Shown here in pieces: positions 1 to 9,611 of a DNA stretch of 64,000 nt (position 1 is the first letter of the stretch; every line of letters starts with the position of its first letter). The DNA is taken from positions 12,470,501-12,534,500 of the forward strand of contig CM074865.1 of the NCBI GenBank assembly GCA_037501455.1, read 5' to 3'. Position numbers and translations under genes: made by a program. The DNA comes from Lantana camara. Its lineage: Eukaryota; Streptophyta; Magnoliopsida; Lamiales; Verbenaceae. The notes below the pieces were generated by a model. That model did not search any database. It was given only the letters and a program-made list of their open reading frames with translations, and was not told the origin of the DNA.

Positions 1-1
1 T

Positions 2-817
2 CCCCATAATGATGCACTCGTTATTACGGCAATAATTGCGCATCACCAGGTATCAAGAGTTTTGGTCGATGGAGGTAGCTCGGTGGACGTGTTGTTCCTC
101 AATGCCTTTCAGCAAATGGATATTGGAACAGTGCAGTTGGGGACAATCAACACAGCTTTATATGGTTTCGGAGGTGAAAGGGTGGAGCCTGTCGGACAAG
201 TCACATTGTCAATGGCTCTAGGAAGGGGGGACCATGTGAAAACGAGACAAGTCAAATTCATGGTGGTCGATGCGCCTTCCTCATACAACGCGATATTAGG
301 GCGACCGGCTTTGACATTATTCGAGGCCATTGCTTCACCTTACCATCTGAAATTAAAATATCCTGTTGGGAATGAGGTCGGAGAAGTACGGGGAGATCAA
401 GTCGCAGCGCGGCGGTGCTACGTAGAGGCAATTAGAAAGGAGAAACGAAAATACGAGCCCATTAATCTGAGCTCGGGTGGCGAGCTTAGTGGAATGAAAC
501 GAAGGGCCGAAGACGCAAAGACTATGGAACCAGAAGGAGAACTGATGACTATTGAGTTGGTACCAGGGGATCCAACCAAGACGACCAGGATCGGCGGACA
601 GCTCCATGAGGAGGTGCGGGAAGCATTGGTAGCGATGCTACGAGCAAATGTGGATGTGTTCGCCTTCGGTACGCATGATTTGGTAGGGCTGGATAGGAGC
701 ATGGCTGAGCATCGCTTGAATGTCAAACAAGGGGTACGACCAGTGAAGCAGAAGAAGCGGCATTTCGGGCCTGAGAAGGATGCAATTATCCAAGCCGAGA
801 TTGTGAAATTACTCTAA
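2..817 (+). pseudogene. Retrotransposon aspartic protease and linker (5' partial, ends at a nonsense codon)
   Basis: The reading frame is open from the window edge. It encodes a retropepsin-like domain with the active-site motif VDGGSSVD (codons about 21-28) and the downstream flap/hydrophobic motif AILGRPAL. A basic and acidic linker follows. The frame ends in TAA at 815-817, but the same frame continues at once into the conserved N-terminus of the RT, so the stop is a point nonsense mutation and not the natural end of a protein. The protease would process the Gag-Pol polyprotein in virus-like particles. The upstream gag is outside the window. Confidence 0.8.
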
Positions 818-3703
818 GCAGGACACATCAGAGAAATCCAGTTCCCTGAATGGTTATCCAATGTGGTGCTTGTACCCAAACCTGGGGGCAAGTGGCGTGC
901 ATGTATTGATTTCAGAGACTTGAATAAAGCATGTCCGAAAAACTTTTACCCATTGCCAAGGATTGATCAGCTCGTGGATTCAACAGCGGGTTGCGAGCTG
1001 TTAAGCATGATGGATGCATCTCAAGGGTACCACCAAATACCATTGGCTCGAGAAGATTGGAATAAAGTAAGTTTCATAACCTCCACTGGTACATACTGTT
1101 ATATTGTTATGCCATTCGGTTTGAAGAATGCAGGTGCCACGTACCAACGAATGGTGGACAAGATTTTCAAATCCCAGATTGGAAGAAACATGGAGATTTA
1201 TGTTGACGACATGCTCGTTAAAAGTAAATTTAAACACGAGCATGTCCAGGATTTGGAAGAAACATTCCGGACACTGCGACAACATAAACTGAAGCTTAAC
1301 CCTTCAAAATGCGTGTTCGGTGTGCAAGGAGGAAATTTTTTAGGATACCTGGTCACAGAGCGCGGCATTGAGGCAAATCCGGAAAAGATAGAGGCCATCA
1401 CTCGCATGCGAGCACCACGAACCATACATGAAGTTCAAAGGCTAGCCAGAAGACTAGCAGCCGTTGGTAGATTTGTGGCCAAATCAGCAAAACGGGGGCG
1501 ACCATTCTTCAAAATACTTAAGAAAAAAAGATTTGAATGGAGTAATGAGGCCGAGGAAGCTTTTCAGGAACTTAAAGAACACCTAACACGGTTGCCCCTC
1601 TTGTCAAAACCAGTAGAGACCGAACCCTTGATATTATACCTGGCTGTCGACAAAGGGGCGATTAGTTTAGTTCTCATTACAGAGGTTGGTGGCGAGCAGA
1701 GGCCGGTATATTACGTCAGCAAGGTTCTAACAGATACAGAAGCTAGATACACTGAGCTTGAAAAAGGGGCACTCGCACTCGTCATCACAGCTCGCCGTCT
1801 GCGACCTTATTTCTTATCTCACACCATTATTGTCCGTACCGACTTACAACTAAAACAGGTCTTAACTCGGGCAGAATATTCGGGTCGTCTTGTTAAATGG
1901 GTAATCGAGCTGAGAGAATATGATATTACATATGAACTTAGACGAGCTATCAAGGGACAAGCATTGGCCGACTTTGTGATCGAGTTCACAGAACGCGCAG
2001 AAAAAGTTAATTGGTGGAAGTTATGGGTTGATGGATCATCAGGTCCTGGTGGCAGCGGGGCAGGAATAGTACTACAACCACCGGACGACGACGACATGGA
2101 ATTCGCAATGAAAATTAACTTTCCAGCATCAAACAATAAGGCCGAATACGAGGCACTTATAGCAGGTATGAAAACGGCAATTGGAGCTGGAGCATGCCGA
2201 ATCCGGGCATTATCGGACTCAAAGTTGATAGTCAATCAGGTTAATGGCGCGTACGAGGTCAGGGATGAACGTATGAAGGCGTATGTAACACAGGTCCATG
2301 AATTGAGGGAACAACTATCAGATTTTTGTCTCGAAAGAATAGATCGCGAACAGAATGGGAAGGCGGATGCCCTGGCCAAGCTCGCAAGCTCCTTGGGGGA
2401 TTGCCTTATTAAGAAGATAACTATCTTGGATAGACGAGAGTATCAGGGGGAATTAAGTATGGAGATCTCGAATGACGAAGATTGGCGGACGCCATATTTG
2501 GCCTTCTTGGCAGGAAAGCCAAACACGGGGCTGACGATTAAGCAGGCGGCTCGGTATGGAGAGCTGAATGGGAAATTATATAAGAAGGGATATTCGAACC
2601 TATGGTTGAAATGTGTAACACAGCGAGAAGGTCGGGACATAATACGAGAAATTCATGAAGGAAGCTGTGGTGGCCATGAGGGAGGAAGGATTTTGGCCAG
2701 CAAAGCTTTAAGAGCAGGGTACTATTGGCCCTCTATGCGAACAGATGCTTTGGAATTTGTGAAATCATGCGACTCTTGTCAAGTTCATGGGTCTGCAGTG
2801 CGACAACCACCCGCTTACATGCACACGATGAGTTCACCGTGTCCGTACGCAATGTGGGGTATCGATTTAGTTGGACCCATGCCGAGGTCATCAAGCCAGA
2901 AGCATTTCATCATCGTAGCCATCGACTATTTTATGAAATGGGTCGAGGCGGAAGCTTTGGCTCGAATTACTGAAAATGATGTTATTAAATTCTTATGGAA
3001 AAATATTTGCAGTCATTTTGGCATTCCCCGGATACTAATATCTGATAATGGCACGCAGTTTGTAGGTAACAAGGTTCGGGCATGGTGTGAGGAACGGGAG
3101 ATCCAACAGAATCCAGCTTCGGTAGCACATCCACAGACAAATGGCCAAGTGGAGGTGACAAATCGAACAATCATACGGGGAATAAAGGCCAGATTGGAGA
3201 GACACGGGGGAAGATGGGCAGACGAGCTACTACATGTCCTGTGGGCATATCGGACATCTCCGCGACGAGCTACTGGAGAGTCACCGTTTAGCATGGTGTA
3301 CGGAACAGAAGCAGTGATACCAATAGATATTATGGGTAGCTCGCACAGGATAGACACATACAATCCTGAGGAGAATGAACGTTTATTAGCGGATTCATTG
3401 GATCTCATCGAGGAACATAGAGAGCTTGCACATCTTCACGAAGCTCGCTATAAGGCGAAAATTAGAGCAGTTTTTGATAAGACAGTTCGACCACGGGAGT
3501 TTGAGCCAGGAGATTTGGTACTCAAGCGAGCAGAAGTCTCTGGAGGAGTAGGCAAACTGGAGCGAGCATGGGATGGACCATATGTGGTCACAAGGGTATT
3601 GATGAGAGGAGCTTATAGAATTGCCGAAGAAGACGCCGATGGAGAGCGAACAGAACTGCCACGGGCATGGAACGCCCAACACTTGAAGAAATACTACGTT
3701 TAA
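818..3703 (+). CDS. Tat-type pol: reverse transcriptase, RNase H, archaeal-type RNase H, integrase
   Basis: This continues the protease frame after the stop at 815-817; the first usable start is GTG at 863 and the frame is open to TAA at 3701-3703. Counting from 863, the RT carries YVDD at residues 112-115. The element RNase H spans about 255-375. A second RNase H, of the archaeal type, spans about 384-510 with its acidic residues in VDGSS, NNKAEYEAL, SDSKL and GKADALA. The integrase has a zinc-binding H/C region (about 590-650), then catalytic Asp in WGIDLVGP, Asp728 in SDNGTQF and Glu764 in QVEVTNR, the usual DD35E spacing. No chromodomain is visible at the C-terminus. The enzymes copy and insert the element; the upstream nonsense codon makes polyprotein expression unlikely. 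Confidence 0.88.
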   Translation, partial: AGHIREIQFPEWLSNVVLVPKPGGKWRACIDFRDLNKACPKNFYPLPRIDQLVDSTAGCELLSMMDASQGYHQIPLAREDWNKVSFITSTGTYCYIVMPFGLKNAGATYQRMVDKIFKSQIGRNMEIYVDDMLVKSKFKHEHVQDLEETFRTLRQHKLKLNPSKCVFGVQGGNFLGYLVTERGIEANPEKIEAITRMRAPRTIHEVQRLARRLAAVGRFVAKSAKRGRPFFKILKKKRFEWSNEAEEAFQELKEHLTRLPLLSKPVETEPLILYLAVDKGAISLVLITEVGGEQRPVYYVSKVLTDTEARYTELEKGALALVITARRLRPYFLSHTIIVRTDLQLKQVLTRAEYSGRLVKWVIELREYDITYELRRAIKGQALADFVIEFTERAEKVNWWKLWVDGSSGPGGSGAGIVLQPPDDDDMEFAMKINFPASNNKAEYEALIAGMKTAIGAGACRIRALSDSKLIVNQVNGAYEVRDERMKAYVTQVHELREQLSDFCLERIDREQNGKADALAKLASSLGDCLIKKITILDRREYQGELSMEISNDEDWRTPYLAFLAGKPNTGLTIKQAARYGELNGKLYKKGYSNLWLKCVTQREGRDIIREIHEGSCGGHEGGRILASKALRAGYYWPSMRTDALEFVKSCDSCQVHGSAVRQPPAYMHTMSSPCPYAMWGIDLVGPMPRSSSQKHFIIVAIDYFMKWVEAEALARITENDVIKFLWKNICSHFGIPRILISDNGTQFVGNKVRAWCEEREIQQNPASVAHPQTNGQVEVTNRTIIRGIKARLERHGGRWADELLHVLWAYRTSPRRATGESPFSMVYGTEAVIPIDIMGSSHRIDTYNPEENERLLADSLDLIEEHRELAHLHEARYKAKIRAVFDKTVRPREFEPGDLVLKRAEVSGGVGKLERAWDGPYVVTRVLMRGAYRIAEEDADGERTELPRAWNAQHLKKYYV

Positions 3704-5374
3704 GGAAGCATCGCGTTGCACTCTTTTCCTTGTTAAGGCTTTTTTCCCATGAGGTTTTCCCTTTGCAAGGTTTTTAACGAGGCAACACAACGCGAATTTA
3801 GTTGTTAGCAGTTTAATTTTCTTTCATGATTGTCAGTCAGTTTACTTTTCCGTTCAATAATGGTTATCATTTTGTAACTTTACCAGCTATGGCTATAAGA
3901 TGTTATCCTTTTGCATATGCTTTTGTTTGAAAAATCCTGTAGCAAACGGGCAATCACCAGCTCAAGTGATTGGGAAATCCTGATGTAATTCAGGTGGCGA
4001 TAGCCGAAAACGATAACATGAACACGATCTCCATGATAATGGAAGCTTTGGATATCACCAATGCTTAGCTTACGTTTCGAAAAAGTTAATAAGGACGATG
4101 TGTCTTGTGTCCACGACGGGCCATAACAAGGTCACCAAGTCCCTTTGCAAAAATTTGCGAATCAAGTGTAGCCTCAACAGATCCAAAAGGTTTTAGACTG
4201 CTTCTTGATTCATGGCACCAAAAAAAAAAAAAAAAAATCTATGGCGATAGCAAGGTTTTGCTCGATTGGATATCAACAAGTCTTCGAAGACTACTTTGAA
4301 GTAGCTGTTGGTTCGCACCACAGTTTCGTGCGCAATCTATTAACGTGCGACACCTTTGCTAGCTCTATGCTTCCAATAATGCACTTGTTAGTGGCGATGG
4401 CGACTTAAAGTATAATATATCTTCTCACAAAACTGTGTTAGGCAGCTACCCAAAGCGTAACTTTTGCGATTGTTTTATGTGTTGGCAGAACACATAGGGT
4501 GAGCCCTTTGCTTTCCATTTTGTTTAGATTTTGTTTCGGCCTAATCACCCTCCGTTGGGAGTGTGTAGCGGAAGGTCTTCCTCACCACTTTTGCGAGAGC
4601 TGAGATGACTGGTGGGATGACGAGCTGTTCTGCTCGCCATCACTTAACAAGATGACAGGATTGCCACTGGTGCAAGGTCCCGTAATGATTGGAGGAAAAC
4701 AGGAATTATGGAGGGTGGCAAGCTGTTCCACTCGCCCATACAGGATGGATTGTGCATTGAGTTCCTGAACACTTCGACTTCAACTTCGTTATTTGCGAAA
4801 TTACTTAGTAGTGGTACAACGTGGGGGTGTTTTTCGCTTTTAGTTTCCACGAACCACTAACAGTACATGAGCTTCTTCTGTTTCTTTTTAACCTTGACAC
4901 AGCACATCAGCTAATTTTACAAGTTCGCATTGGGTCCGTTGTGATGTGCAATTGATAGGAACATTAAGCAAGTGCCGATTACGGTTGCTCCAAGATGGTG
5001 AATTTTCGGCCACCTCTACTTCGTAACATCCAATACGCATGAGGTGGTATCAGTCATGCGAGCTCTCCTCCAATTCAGCATGTTCAATTCAACGGATAAG
5101 TGATTTTGATTTATGACATTTGTTTGACTCATGAGACAATACGGATATACTTCGATCTATAACGCAGATGCTAGATGATTTCGAAATTACTCAGGACATG
5201 AATTGACATACAAACTTAAATTCGTTTCTCGACGAATTCTTACATTGATTCGACATTGTCCTAGCAAAAATAATATAGTTTTAATAATTAAGCAGTCACA
5301 TACGGCATAATAAAGCCAAGTTACATTTCCGGCAACCGACTTCCTGATTCAAGCTAAACAAATGGTACTATGGC
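3704..5374. other. Non-coding stretch of the Tat-like element between pol and the antisense gene
   Basis: I see no credible coding region here. Just after the pol stop come short T-rich and purine segments typical of the post-pol region of this group. There is an A17 run near 4220-4236. The remaining short open frames have no recognisable domains and look random. The stretch probably holds the sense-strand 3' UTR and the 3' flank of the antisense gene. Confidence 0.5.
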
Positions 5375-7269
5375 CTAAATACCATCTTCGCGCGGAGCAG
5401 CGAGCTCCGGATCGCCCGCTGGGTCTTCAGGAGACGATGGGGTGTTGGGTGGCATGATCACTGGATCCGGGAGATCTTCCAAACCTTCATCACGACTCAG
5501 GAACTCCGCCAGATTGGCGGGAGTCAGCAGATGCCCAGCTGTTAACGCCATTTCCACTTGAGACCGACATATGACAAAGCCTTGTTGATAATACGCAAGA
5601 GCTTCGGTAGCCATCTTTGCAAGATCATCCTCGGTCTTCTTCTTTTCTAATTCACGGGTGTTGAGTACAGCTTTCAACTCGGCAACCTCTTTTAACGCGT
5701 GATCTCACTCTTGCACAAGAGTTTGTTTTTGCTCCTATAACTCTTTCTCGCGCCCTCTATTCGCAAGTACTTCGGCTTCTAATTCAACAACCCTCATTTG
5801 CCATGCCTGGCTCGCGTCCCTGATAGCTGCTAGTGTCGTATTTCTTTCCTTGGCTTGGTTCTCCAATTGCGTTATTCGTTGTTGTCGCTCGGCACCACGG
5901 ACGAGGTCATCGACAATGCCATTGCTCAACACGGATATCTGAGAATACGGAGCACATAAGAACGTTTAGTGCAAAGATCATGTAATTAACTTCCATAAGA
6001 TAAGAATGCTATATTATCAATATCGTACCTTAGATGCTAATTTGATATAAGCATTAGCCTTGCTAAGGGGTGACATGTTGTTCATCGCCAATTGATCGCG
6101 AGCTGATACACACTTCCGAAGACATTCTCGGCTTTGTTCTACATTGTTGCTCACCAATATAGATTCCATATCCGCAGGGACCGGACTGGCATGCACTGAG
6201 CTCGTTGGGATCGATGGCGCGGATAGACCCGGCAGCTCGCGCGGGGCCGCGAGCTCCTCCACCGAGCAGGTATCTTTGGCGGACATGTGGGTCGCCCCGG
6301 TGCCCTCCGCCTCGGTTTCAACAAATAATGTCTCCATTGGATGTGCGTTCGGGATGTTTTGCTCGTGTACAATGGTCTCTGAGGACGAGTTCGCGGCTTT
6401 GGATATGGTCTTTCGTTTCTTTGTTTGAACGGGACGAGCAGCTCAGTTCTGGGCTAGAATAAGTTTACGAGCATCGGATAGCTGCGTTTTCTCTGCAAAA
6501 AGGCACAAACAATACGTTTTAAAACAATTTACATAAGCTTGGATTTTACTTTATTGCATATCGGGAATGCTCACCTAGGGGTGTTAGAAGCTGTCCGGGG
6601 GTTGAGCTGAGCTGATACCGTGCAAAGGAACCAGGGTCGAAAATACGAATCGCCTAGCTCTAAGAATATTGAGTTCTTGTTCATAAAGGCTTTCCCGCAT
6701 ACGAGGGTTAGTTATGACAATAAGGGGGTTAGTGAACACGGGTTTGGAAGGAAATTCCCAAGGTTTTTCGCATTTGACATACAAGAAATCACGAGTCCAG
6801 TGGATGTTTTGAAAAGCACCAATGTCTACTATCGATGGTTTTTTACGAGCCGCTATGTAAAACACCTCTAATTGCAATTTTATTTGGAAGAGGGCATCGA
6901 ATAACTCTACGGTGGGCTCAATTTGGCGATCTCGGCAAGCGGCAAGAATCTGATGGAATTGGGGTGGAATTGGTTCAGGGGAATCTCGAACCGAGAACTA
7001 ATTTGCGATAAAACCGGATTGATGGGGAATCGTAGTCCCGCTACTAGTTGATCATAATAAAATACGAGGTAACCACTATTAGGGGGTTCATGGAACTTCG
7101 CTTCACTTTTGGGAAATACTAAAGCGCAGGAAGGAGGGATTTGCAATAGGCCGCGGACACGATTTTCAAGGGGATTCGAATCGGGTGATTGGGGCCCGTT
7201 GGTGGTGGCGAATAGGAGGTTAAACTCCGGCGAGATATCGCCGGAGGGGATACGAGATGAGGCAGCCAT
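5375..7269 (-). pseudogene. Antisense gene of the Tat-like element, PF04195-like (putative gypsy-type transposon protein), broken
   Basis: Reading on the minus strand from ATG at 7269, the N-terminal part contains a segment like GYLVFYYDQLVAGLRFP followed by NQFHPNSIRF. This is the signature of the plant family PF04195 (Transposase_28). The frame slips near 6920 and goes on as a conserved region to about 6584. A donor site near 6563 (AG|GTGAGC) and an acceptor near 6495 (CAG) suggest an intron. The next part runs 6494-6029, a 90-bp GT-AG intron follows (6028-5939), and a coiled-coil-rich, Glu/Lys/Gln-rich tail runs to 5375. In-frame stops lie near 6450, at 5737-5735 and near 5705, and another frameshift near 6600. 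The function of this family is unknown. Retand elements are known to carry antisense ORFs at this position; the exon model is inferred by eye. Confidence 0.6.
5939..6028 (-). other. Phase-0 GT-AG intron in the antisense gene
   Basis: On the minus strand an AAG codon is followed by GTACGATATTG. The sequence stays AT-rich and ends in TATTCTCAG before ATATCCGTG. Removing these 90 bases joins two segments in the same frame without a gap: the region ending ...KLASK and the coiled-coil region ISVLSNGIVDDL. Without splicing, a stop follows the donor after three codons. Confidence 0.6.
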
Positions 7270-8510
7270 GGAGGGTGACGTATCTAATCAATAATAAAAA
7301 AAATAATAAAATAAAAGAGAGACAACAAGAACAGACGTGATCGTTTTAATATAGACTGGGATAAGTGCCGATTAGTTACCTGTTTTCTGGGACTTAGCGT
7401 CGGCCGTCATATTGGATCGCGGACGAGGGAGAACTTCCGGCGTGTCTCTATGGCAAGTGAGGGAGACGAGTTGCAGGGTTGGCTATGGTGTGGAATTTGG
7501 TTGTGCATTCTAAGGGTATGTTGAAAGGTTTTCCATCATTAATAGGTCATGTTTGGTAGGAGTTTGGTAGAAATTCCCGCATTTGGGGGTTTTTCAAATT
7601 TTGAATTCCCGCTCCAGAATTTTTTGGGGGGAATTTGTGCGACATTTGCGCCGGGCGAATTTAAGTGCTGTACGACGCGCAGCGAGCAGCGTGGTTTGTG
7701 GCCGTTATTAGCGAGCTCAAGAGTTTCGTGTTCGGCGTGGGCATGTGCTTGTTTGATGTTCGTACTGGAGGTTGGACGAGCTGTTTGGTTTACGGTGCTA
7801 TAGCTGGTTGCGTTACACGACGGTTTGACGACGAGTTATTTGTTCATTGCTGTCATTGTTTGCATTGCCTTGACGGACTTTGGGTGATATTGGTCATGGT
7901 ACTGGGGAGTGCTAACCACGGGGTAGCATCGTTACGGGCTAGCGAGCTACTTGCGACATGCCCGGGCTATCTCGGCCCAGGAGCGTGAGCTGTTGGCTCC
8001 AGGTCGTGGCTGTTCTCGGAATGTCACCTGCTTGGCGAGCTTGTCGCATAGCTCGCGCTCTGGTCGGCTTATGTGACTTCCCGCAGCTTCATCGTTAGTG
8101 TGTGGGGTATATGTTATAGTACGGATTCCTTCTGATACATAATGTTCATATGGAGTTGCATTTCATCCGTAGAGTTGAGTGATGGCTTATTCATATTAAG
8201 GAAGTCAGTTGTTTGTAGACATTTTCTAATGACATTTGTGTTGTTCGACACTCTGCCCTAATTAGCACTCCATCGATTATGAGCAACATTCATTGTTGTG
8301 CTTTCCAAACATAGCTCTATTGTTCTCGTTCCCTTCTTATGCCTGTCGTATTGATCATTCATTTCTTGTTCTCTTATGCCATTGCACGCTTGGGGACATT
8401 ATTATAATCTTGGCGGCTTCCCCTTTTCTTTCAAAATTCAGTTACCCTTACTCTGATCTATGGTTGGCCACATTGAGAATAATCCGGCCCAGGCATAGAT
8501 GCCTGGTCCA
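7270..8510. other. Non-coding region between the antisense gene and the polypurine tract
   Basis: This should contain the promoter of the antisense gene and the 3' non-coding part of the sense transcript. Two overlapping open frames on the + strand (7549-7803 and 7665-7988) lack any recognisable domain and look incidental. I see no further gene. Confidence 0.4.
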
Positions 8511-8532
8511 GACTTAGGGGGGGGGGGAGTAG
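8511..8532 (+). other. Polypurine tract of the Tat-like element
   Basis: Eleven consecutive G residues (8517-8527) inside a GACTTAG-G(n)-AGTAG context sit immediately before the 3' LTR start TGATGGGACCC. This is the expected primer site for plus-strand DNA synthesis. Confidence 0.75.
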
Positions 8533-8987
8533 TGATGGGACCCTAACCACCTAGGACACGTGGCCAGCCCTAGAGGAGTTAGAATGATACACAACTAATT
8601 GATGACGAGCTGAGGGAGGAGCTCGTTGTGTGAGCTCGCTCTGTTAGAGTCGTATAAGCAGCAAGTGCTGCTCTCTGGATGAGCTCTGGTATAACGAGCT
8701 GTATTAGGAGCTCGCTCGATACGTTCGCTCCTCGGACTCTATTTACGGAAGGACACTTAGGTAGTTACGGAAAGTGGGGGTGACTTGATAGAGAAGAGAA
8801 GGAGTCTAGAGGATAGAGACGAAGGAAGACGAAGTGATAAGACATAATCCAATATGGAATCGGAGACGTAGTAAACCCTAGGGGGACTCCGGGTCTATAT
8901 AAGGAGGAGTTTAGTCACTATGAAAGACACGCAATATACGAGAGAAAAAGAGAGAAAGAAGTAGGTAGATTCGGCGAGTACTCATCA
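8533..8987 (+). repeat. 3' LTR of the Tat-like element
   Basis: The LTR starts TGATG after the polypurine tract. I place the end at CATCA (8983-8987), the inverted complement of the start, giving about 455 bp. It contains a TATA box at 8895-8904 and a purine-rich GAGA segment downstream of it. The right boundary is inferred only from the inverted termini, because the 5' LTR is outside the window. About 100 bp of U3 (8605-8715) holds six GAGCT/AGCTC-type motifs. Confidence 0.6.
8895..8904 (+). promoter_or_regulatory. TATA box in the Tat-like LTR
   Basis: CTATATAAGG lies in the second half of the LTR, followed by a purine-rich stretch suitable for the transcription start. Its place before the probable R region fits an LTR core promoter. 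Confidence 0.6.
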
Positions 8988-9119
8988 GATACCATGAAAG
9001 AATAAATTGTTTTCTCCATTTAATCATATCGGAGTACAATGGTACTTATAACGTACAATACAAGCCCAAAGATCTATACAAAATATTCTAGAAAATATTA
9101 AGAGATGATTACAACCAAT

Positions 9120-9603
9120 CTATGTTGCACGGACACGGCGACACAGACACGACACGACACGGACACGGCGACACGGATTTTTTAAAAATTTTAGGACACG
9201 ACACGGCTCCGACACGGTTATATTTTATATATAAATTAAAATATTTTATATAAAAATAAAAATAGTTTATAAGTATAATCTAGATAAAATAAAATATTTT
9301 TAAAAAATATGTATAATTAAAAACTAGAATAAGTTTGTTATTTTAGTTTTCACCCCAAAAAATTCTAAAAATATTAAAAAATGCATAAAAAACTTTATTT
9401 AATTAGAAAATTTGCCCCGCCGTGTCCGAGCCGTGTCGGACACTTCACCCCGCCGTGTCCGACACCGTGTCCTATTTTTTTTTTTTTTTTATTTTATTTC
9501 GGACACGTTTCAACCGTGTCCGACAGGTGTCCGAGGCGTGTCCGTGTCCGACACGTGTCGGACACTGCACGAACACTTTTTTTGCCGTGTCCGTGCTTTC
9601 TAG
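9120..9603. mobile_element. hAT-like non-autonomous DNA transposon (MITE) with GGACACGG subterminal repeats
   Basis: The 484-bp element is flanked by a perfect 8-bp target-site duplication, CAACCAAT (9112-9119 and 9604-9611). Its ends share the inverted sequence GCACGGACACGGC, preceded by CTA at the tip. Both subterminal regions are packed with GGACACG / CGTGTCC units in opposite orientations around an AT-rich core. An 8-bp duplication and dense subterminal repeats, which in autonomous relatives bind transposase, are typical of hAT elements. No coding capacity is visible. Confidence 0.75.
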
Positions 9604-9611
9604 CAACCAAT

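Larger units (their letters stand above)
1..8987 (+). mobile_element. Tat/Retand-like Ty3/gypsy retrotransposon, 5' end outside window
   Basis: The window opens inside the protease of this element. It runs through RT, RNase H, a second archaeal-type RNase H and integrase (stop at 3703), a long non-coding stretch with a gene on the opposite strand (5375-7269), a G-rich polypurine tract and an LTR ending near 8987. The dual RNase H and the extra antisense gene between pol and the 3' LTR are known features of the Tat/Retand group of plant Ty3/gypsy elements. A nonsense codon in pol and several breaks in the antisense gene show that this copy is dead. The 5' LTR, PBS and gag lie outside the window, so the target-site duplication cannot be tested. 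Confidence 0.85.

Noticed and set aside
109..3408. Open frames on the strand opposite to the Tat-type pol
   Set aside because: They lie entirely within the strongly supported pol domains, lack motifs, and reflect codon composition.
863..3703. RT belonging to a bacterial-type retron, DGR or group II intron
   Set aside because: Protease, RNase H and DD35E integrase in the same frame, with an LTR downstream, identify an LTR retrotransposon.
7549..7988. Two overlapping open frames upstream of the polypurine tract
   Set aside because: Cys/Val/Leu-rich with no domain, inside the element's non-coding region, and in two competing frames.
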